Assembly (NCBI GenBank): GCA_965369605.1
Contig: CBDURE010000124.1
Span: 1-10,247, forward strand
Length of the DNA stretch: 10,247 bases
Origin: JAGGVT01 sp965369605
GTDB lineage: Bacteria > JAJVIF01 > JAGGVT01
Direction of reading: 5' to 3'
In this document: piece after piece, positions 6,443 to 10,247 of the stretch
How the letters are laid out: every line of letters starts with the position of its first letter
Position numbering within the stretch: the first letter of the stretch is position 1
Notes under the pieces: model-generated
What the model was told of the DNA's origin: nothing
Databases searched by the model: none
Seen by the model: only the letters and a program-made list of their open reading frames with translations
Program-made: the position numbers and the translations under genes

Positions 6443-7960
6443 TTATTCGAAATTTTTAACAATTGTGATTTCGTTTCCAGTCTCATTAAATGAGACCTCA
6501 TCCATGACCTCGCGCGTGATATAAACGCCTCGACCATGCTCGTTCAGGACATTATCCTCAAGAGTCGGGTCTGGAAGATTTTCGTATTCAAACCCCCCGC
6601 CCGTATCGCGTATTTTGAAAATGCATTGTTTTGAGTCTATAAGATAGCTAACATGCACCGGTTCATTTACTTTTCGCATGTTGCCGTGTTTTTGCGCGTT
6701 AATGACACACTCATCGACAGCGAGCCTGATATCAAATATCGTATCCTCATCCAGGTCTGTTTCACCAAGTTCGATAATGATTGAATCTATCATTTCATCG
6801 AATCCTCTTGGTGGAATCTCCCATGTTGTCCACATGTTGGGCACCACGGAGAAGATTGCGATTGCGATATCATCCGCGCACTTCGCTCCCGCGCTGAAAT
6901 CCTCAATATCCTGAATCAAGGCATCAAGAATATCACCGCCCGGTTTTTTCCCGTTGCTTTTAAGAAATGCAAAGAGGCGTTCGTGCTCGTAACGCTCACC
7001 GTCCGGATTAACAGTATCAGTCAAGCCATCGGTATATAAAAACAAGTGATCATCATCCTCAAGCTGAATCTGCTGAGTCTGGTAATAGGAATTCGCGAAC
7101 ATTCCAAGCGGAAGCCCCTCGCCTTTAAGCGTTTCCACTTCGCCTTTCGCGGCGCGATAAACAAGCGGCAATTCATGCCCGGCGCGCGAATATGTAACCG
7201 TCAGATGCGTAACAAGGATTCGCGCGTAAAACGCTGTGGCGTACCAGAAATCACTTTTGAACCTGCTGTGAAGCATGGAGTTGATTAGAGCCAGCAGTTC
7301 GCTCGGCGGACGCATGAGCTTCGCTTCCTGCATGAAAAACGTGTGGATTAATATTGCCATCAAACTTGCGGGTATTCCCTTGTCAACCACATCACCGATT
7401 ACAACGCCAATCGCGTTCGGGCTTAGTTCGGTTATCGAGAAAAAATCGCCCGCAAGGTCATCCGCCGCTTTTAAATATGTATGGACATCAATCCGTTTTT
7501 TCTGGAAACTGGTGGGGAAAAGGTCGCGCTGTAAATCCTGGGCAATCCTGATTTGAGGCCCGTATTTCTCCTCAAGCAGTTTTGCCATTTCACTATTTAC
7601 AAGCTCTTTCGTTACATCCTCGCCCTCAATAATAAATCCGCCCGGGAATTCATGCCCGGTAAATTTCCACTGGCATTCCTCGCCGCCTCTTTTCAAAGTG
7701 TTTGTAAATTCAAACGCTTTGCCGTCATTGGTAAGCTTCATAAGCTCGTGGCGTCTTCTGTCTCCGAAAATTCTGCTGTTTTGAAGTGGTTTTTTAATTT
7801 CCAGGTTGATGTTGATCTTCAGAGTTTCAGCCATTCGCTTGTTGATATGCACGATATGGCCATCCGCGGACGCGATTAATACACCTCTGGGAGACGCCTC
7901 GCAGATTTCGAAAAGAACATCAGGATCCATGCCTGTTTGTTGAGATCTGGTTGACGGCAT
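6443..7960 (-). CDS. PAS - PP2C (SpoIIE) phosphatase - HATPase (RsbW-like kinase) fusion
   Basis: This 505-residue soluble protein joins three signalling modules. Residues 15-120 resemble a PAS sensor domain (PRGVLIASADGHIVHINKRM). Residues 155-370 are a SpoIIE-type PP2C serine phosphatase with metal-binding aspartates in DDLAGDF (167-173), GDVVDKG (189-195), YTDG (309-312) and CADD (361-364). Residues 385-505 are a GHKL ATPase of the anti-sigma-kinase kind, with N-box AVDECVINAQKHGN (414-427), DTGGGF (452-457) and HGRG (475-478). It therefore holds the opposing kinase and phosphatase of a partner switch in one chain, as in HsbR of Pseudomonas. The ATG at 7960 has AGGA 7 bases upstream and lies 9 bases after the TPR stop codon, so the two genes are co-transcribed. 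The STAS protein at 4925-5263 is the likely substrate. All visible catalytic residues are intact. Confidence 0.93.
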   Translation of the reverse strand: MPSTRSQQTGMDPDVLFEICEASPRGVLIASADGHIVHINKRMAETLKININLEIKKPLQNSRIFGDRRRHELMKLTNDGKAFEFTNTLKRGGEECQWKFTGHEFPGGFIIEGEDVTKELVNSEMAKLLEEKYGPQIRIAQDLQRDLFPTSFQKKRIDVHTYLKAADDLAGDFFSITELSPNAIGVVIGDVVDKGIPASLMAILIHTFFMQEAKLMRPPSELLALINSMLHSRFKSDFWYATAFYARILVTHLTVTYSRAGHELPLVYRAAKGEVETLKGEGLPLGMFANSYYQTQQIQLEDDDHLFLYTDGLTDTVNPDGERYEHERLFAFLKSNGKKPGGDILDALIQDIEDFSAGAKCADDIAIAIFSVVPNMWTTWEIPPRGFDEMIDSIIIELGETDLDEDTIFDIRLAVDECVINAQKHGNMRKVNEPVHVSYLIDSKQCIFKIRDTGGGFEYENLPDPTLEDNVLNEHGRGVYITREVMDEVSFNETGNEITIVKNFE

Positions 7961-7969
7961 CCGCAGGTC

Positions 7970-9031
7970 CTACCCCTCCCTCCCTCGAAGTTCCTGGACA
8001 TGTTCTATTAATCGTTCGCTGCCAATCCAGCGAAGTCGTGACTCAAGGCCCTCAAGAAAATTGCTGCGCGCCTCGCCGCATAAACCTTGAGAGGCATCCT
8101 CTACCGCACTCAGCCATTTTGCTTTCATTTGCTTATCTGATTTCATGCTTGAGATTATCAGAAGTTTTGCCGCTGTTGACGCCTTGAGCATTGTTTCCGA
8201 TTCCAGTTCCGGCTTGCTGTAGATATCCTCTAGCTCACGTAAAGCCTCATCAGTTCTCTTCAGTGAGATAAGAGCCTCGGCGATATTTATCCTCTGGCTG
8301 ATAACATCGCGAGTAAGCCCAAGCTCATCGTAGGATGTCCTGGCTTCATTGAAAAATTTCAACGCCTGGCTGAAATGCTCATTCGCGGGTTTGCCGGATT
8401 CGCGCATTTCCGCAATTTGAGCGACAAGTCGCCCGAGATGGGCGCTAACTCTGGCTTTTTTCTCCCCGTTGCCTTTTTTGCCGCGCTTGTCGTCCATCGA
8501 TTCGATTCTATCAAGCAGTTCACGGGCTTCTTCAATCTCCTGAAATTCGAGATGCATCTGCGCGCGATTCATTAAAATCTTCGACTGCAGCACATTTCTC
8601 TCAGGTTCATTGAATTCCTTAACGATTTCTTCCGCCCTGATAAATCCGGTCAACGCTCTTGCCTTGTCCCTGAATCGTGTCCGCAGGATTGCAAGATTCA
8701 TTATCGCGCTGAATTTTTCTCTCTTTGCGCCATCTCCCACCTTTTCAAGAATTTCCATGGCTTTCTCATAGCATTTCGCGCTTTCTTCCAAAGAACGCAT
8801 GTTCTTGTGTATGATCCCGCGGTTGATATATATCCTGCTCAGGTTAAGGTCGCGCTCGTAGGGTGAAATCTTCTTGTCCGCGAGTATCGATTTCTCTGCG
8901 GAGGCAAGAATTTCAAATGCCTTCGAGGTCTGTCCTGACTGGGCAAAATGCTGGGATTGCCTGAGAATCTCCCTGTAATCCACATAAGGAGGCGGGGATG
9001 GCGGGCACACTTTGATATTATCGTGTTCCAT
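7970..9031 (-). CDS. TPR-repeat protein, operon partner of the PP2C/kinase
   Basis: This 353-residue protein is almost entirely helical and has no signal peptide or membrane segment. After a proline-rich start (CPPSPPPY, 9-16), helix pairs with TPR spacing run through it. The clearest are about 61-98 (ending SLEESAKCYEKAMEILEKV), 105-140, 148-178 (IEEARELLDRI) and 242-272 (TDEALRELEDI). A basic linker (DKRGKKGNGEKKAR) breaks the array near 181-194. TPR arrays bind other proteins; here the gene ends 9 bases before the PAS-PP2C-HATPase gene, so it probably regulates or scaffolds that enzyme, though no specific partner can be read from the sequence. The ATG at 9031 has a weak AGG 7 bases upstream and an in-frame stop just before it, so no longer start is possible. 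The last codons also supply purine-rich bases ahead of the next gene. Confidence 0.85.
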   Translation of the reverse strand: MEHDNIKVCPPSPPPYVDYREILRQSQHFAQSGQTSKAFEILASAEKSILADKKISPYERDLNLSRIYINRGIIHKNMRSLEESAKCYEKAMEILEKVGDGAKREKFSAIMNLAILRTRFRDKARALTGFIRAEEIVKEFNEPERNVLQSKILMNRAQMHLEFQEIEEARELLDRIESMDDKRGKKGNGEKKARVSAHLGRLVAQIAEMRESGKPANEHFSQALKFFNEARTSYDELGLTRDVISQRINIAEALISLKRTDEALRELEDIYSKPELESETMLKASTAAKLLIISSMKSDKQMKAKWLSAVEDASQGLCGEARSNFLEGLESRLRWIGSERLIEHVQELRGREG

Positions 9032-9085
9032 GATGCAACCTGTTTCTTAATGTAATGAAGAATACGTTACTCCTAACACTACTAA

Positions 9086-9102
9086 TATCGGTATTACCGA
9101 TA
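9086..9102. promoter_or_regulatory. 17-base perfect inverted repeat, candidate operator
   Basis: TATCGGTA and TACCGATA flank a single central T, in the gap ahead of the TPR-PP2C operon. As RNA it would be a 7-pair hairpin with no T run after it on either strand, so it is not a terminator. The GGT-ATT-ACC core resembles the GT-nnn-AC layout of GntR/FadR-family operators; that link is inference. No convincing sigma-70 promoter was found around it. Confidence 0.5.
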
Positions 9103-9144
9103 CAAAATGAATTATTAATATTTCGTAAATTCATAATTCCCGTC

Positions 9145-9831
9145 TTACATTGGTGTGAAATATTTAATTAGAACATAAGCCGCGCCGCTCGAAAACACCG
9201 GAACTATCAGATTATCAAATCCTCGAACACTGATTGCCTCGAGAAATGTTCCGAAAAGGGAAACGACTGCAGCTGTGATTGTTATCTCAGTCAAGCTCAA
9301 TCTGGGATGTCCCCAAACCGTGAGCATTATAATCAGCGCGAGATAACTCATTACAAACATCGCGACCGAACCCTCAATGCTTTTTCGTTCCCGGAAGAAA
9401 TGATAGAAATGAGTTCCGAAATTACGCCCGAAAATGCTGGCAGCCGCGTCCCCCCATGCCATCACGAGTATCCCGAGAATCGCCGCGACCCGGTCAGCCT
9501 CGCTGTTCCAGAACGCTATCATCACGATACAGAAACTAATCGGGAACAGCATCGTGCCAAGATTGTTGCCGTCCTCTTCCTCCATCGCCTTGAAAAACTT
9601 GAACTTGTACGAAAGCAGGTTGACAATTATAAACATCACCGGCGGCACAAGCGCAAAATACAACGAATCGAAAATGTAGAATGTCGGAATGATAAAAGTG
9701 CCGATTGCGATGTGAACGAATTTACGCGTGAAATCCTTTTTCAACTCAAGGTTGTGACGAATCAACTCAGCTACACCGAGAACCGCCGCGACATATAAGA
9801 ACGCAAACACAACAGCTACAGGATCTGACAT
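9145..9831 (-). CDS. SEC59/VTE5/DGK1-type membrane lipid kinase (diacylglycerol/polyprenol kinase family)
   Basis: This 228-residue protein is hydrophobic, with about six or seven membrane segments. It carries the marks of the CTP-dependent lipid kinase family that includes dolichol kinase (SEC59), phytol kinase (VTE5) and diacylglycerol kinase (DGK1), which is distantly like phosphatidate cytidylyltransferase. These are TRKFVHI with the conserved histidine (residue 40), NLGT (90-93), WGDAAASIFGRNFG (126-139), RKSIEGS (149-155) and E198 followed by GFDNLIVP (204-211). The reaction is probably phosphorylation of a lipid alcohol in the inner membrane using CTP; whether the substrate is diacylglycerol, a polyprenol or phytol cannot be told. 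The ATG at 9831 has GGAG 8 bases upstream. It has its own strong promoter and ends about 110 bases before the TPR gene. The family is well supported. Confidence 0.88.
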   Translation of the reverse strand: MSDPVAVVFAFLYVAAVLGVAELIRHNLELKKDFTRKFVHIAIGTFIIPTFYIFDSLYFALVPPVMFIIVNLLSYKFKFFKAMEEEDGNNLGTMLFPISFCIVMIAFWNSEADRVAAILGILVMAWGDAAASIFGRNFGTHFYHFFRERKSIEGSVAMFVMSYLALIIMLTVWGHPRLSLTEITITAAVVSLFGTFLEAISVRGFDNLIVPVFSSGAAYVLIKYFTPM

Positions 9832-9915
9832 TCACGAATCTCCATGTAAATATTTCCGGCAAGCCCTGAAAGTAAAGGTTTTAAGCGTCAAACCTGCCAG
9901 AAGTGAAACAGGTCA

Positions 9916-9943
9916 ATTATATCACCACTTCACCAATTAACAA
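9916..9943 (-). promoter_or_regulatory. Predicted promoter for the lipid kinase gene
   Basis: On the minus strand TTGTTA (9938-9943, 4 of 6) is followed by a 16-base spacer and TGA-TATAAT, a perfect extended -10 (TATAAT at 9916-9921). Transcription should start near 9909, giving a leader of about 78 bases. Within the leader, AGGTTT (9876-9881) and AAACCT (9890-9895) can form a short hairpin of unknown meaning. Confidence 0.6.
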
Positions 9944-10055
9944 AACGCATGACGTGAAATTTAACTTAAAATTATCCTGAGCGAGATACGGATTGATATA
10001 ACAGTTAATAGGATGCGAAGTTTCAAAAGTGGATGTCCAAAGCCAGATTGAAAAG

Positions 10056-10083
10056 TTATACATGGTGGTGCGGGTTATCCACA
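10056..10083 (+). promoter_or_regulatory. DnaA-box pair
   Basis: TTATCCACA at 10075-10083 matches the E. coli DnaA-box consensus TTATNCACA perfectly. TTATACATG (10056-10064) matches 7 of 9, on the same strand 19 bases away, and TTATCCTGA (9972-9980) also matches 7 of 9. A single perfect box can occur by chance or act as a DnaA-responsive promoter site or DnaA-titration site. Confidence 0.35.
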
Positions 10084-10188
10084 GAGGATGGAGTGAATGT
10101 AGCCTGGTTTCTCATTAACCGGGATAATGCGAGACTATTAACCGAGCCTCGAACGTTAGAGGGTGTCGGAAAAGGTTGTTTTTATATT

Positions 10189-10221
10189 CCATCCCCCCTT
10201 AATCCCCCCGCGAGCGGGGGG
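10189..10221. repeat. GC-rich REP-like palindromic repeat
   Basis: Two runs of six C separated by TTAAT lead into a perfect 7-pair stem, CCCCCCG and CGGGGGG around a CGAG loop (10204-10221). Its composition contrasts sharply with the AT-rich surroundings. Such C-run/G-run hairpins in intergenic DNA are typical of dispersed REP-like elements. AAATATTTTT follows on the plus strand, so it could also stop plus-strand transcription. Confidence 0.55.
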
Positions 10222-10247
10222 AAATATTTTTGCATTTGCATACGATA

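Larger units (their letters stand above)
9832..10247. other. 416-base stretch without a convincing gene
   Basis: No frame here on either strand looks like a real protein, and no tRNA cloverleaf was seen. It holds the lipid-kinase promoter on the left, three DnaA-box-like 9-mers (9972-10083), an 8-base direct repeat ATTAACCG (10114-10121 and 10137-10144), an imperfect palindrome CCTCGAACGTTAGAGG (10147-10162) and a GC-rich hairpin repeat at the right end. It runs off the window, so the next gene is not visible. Confidence 0.6.

Noticed and set aside
9307..9798. Plus-strand open frame of 163 codons opposite the lipid kinase gene
   Set aside because: It is rich in His, Arg and Asn with no domain, and mirrors the codon pattern of the real membrane-protein gene on the minus strand.
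85..9831. CRISPR array, transposon, prophage or toxin-antitoxin module
   Set aside because: No regularly spaced repeats, no transposase, integrase or phage-like frame, and no small overlapping gene pair were seen. The genes are ordinary chromosomal types on one strand.
10182..10235. Minus-strand 17-codon mini-ORF (MQKYFPPLAGGLRGDGI)
   Set aside because: It is the translation of the REP-like GC-rich hairpin. Such Phe-Pro-Pro/Gly-Gly peptides arise wherever the repeat falls in an open frame, and there is no ribosome site.
9832..10247. Full replication origin
   Set aside because: Only one perfect DnaA box and two weak ones are visible, with no clear AT-rich unwinding tract and no origin-associated gene. 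Kept only as a low-interest observation.

Overview
The window looks like chromosomal DNA of a Gram-negative, probably anaerobic or menaquinone-respiring bacterium of moderate GC. I cannot place it in a phylum from sequence alone. The style (EMR/HdrD-like respiratory protein, SpoIIE/STAS signalling, GC-rich REP-like repeat) would suit a deltaproteobacterial-type or uncultured candidate-phylum genome. All seven convincing genes lie on the minus strand, so transcription runs from high to low coordinates. No rRNA, tRNA, CRISPR, transposase or phage gene was seen.

Layout in order of transcription (right to left). A 416-base stretch without a gene (9832-10247) holds a GC-rich REP-like hairpin, a perfect DnaA-box 9-mer and a good promoter. 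Next is a membrane lipid kinase of the SEC59/VTE5/DGK1 type (9145-9831). A perfect 17-base inverted repeat (9086-9102) lies ahead of a two-gene operon: a TPR protein (7970-9031) and a PAS-PP2C-HATPase protein (6443-7960), 9 bases apart. Then come a secreted protein of unknown function with its own promoter (5373-6281), a single-domain STAS protein (4925-5263) and an intrinsic terminator. A membrane iron-sulfur oxidoreductase (2612-4687) follows from its own promoter. Last is priA (85-2541), the replication-restart helicase, behind a promoter that contains a perfect 12-base palindrome and that may give a nearly leaderless message.

How the genes may work together. The PAS-PP2C-HATPase protein carries both the phosphatase (RsbU/SpoIIE-like) and the kinase (RsbW-like) of a partner-switching circuit in one chain. 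The STAS protein is the obvious candidate substrate. The TPR protein is a likely partner because it is co-transcribed. No sigma factor or other output is present, and a secreted Met/Gly-rich protein sits inside the cluster, so the output of the circuit is unknown. The iron-sulfur membrane protein resembles proteins that pass electrons from ETF to menaquinone, but no etfAB is in the window. priA and the lipid kinase are probably unrelated housekeeping neighbours.

Three start codons were moved or weighed using Shine-Dalgarno position: the oxidoreductase, the secreted protein and the STAS protein. Nothing here is clearly a new defence or mobile system. The most unusual items are the signalling cluster with its secreted member, and several symmetrical operator-like sites.
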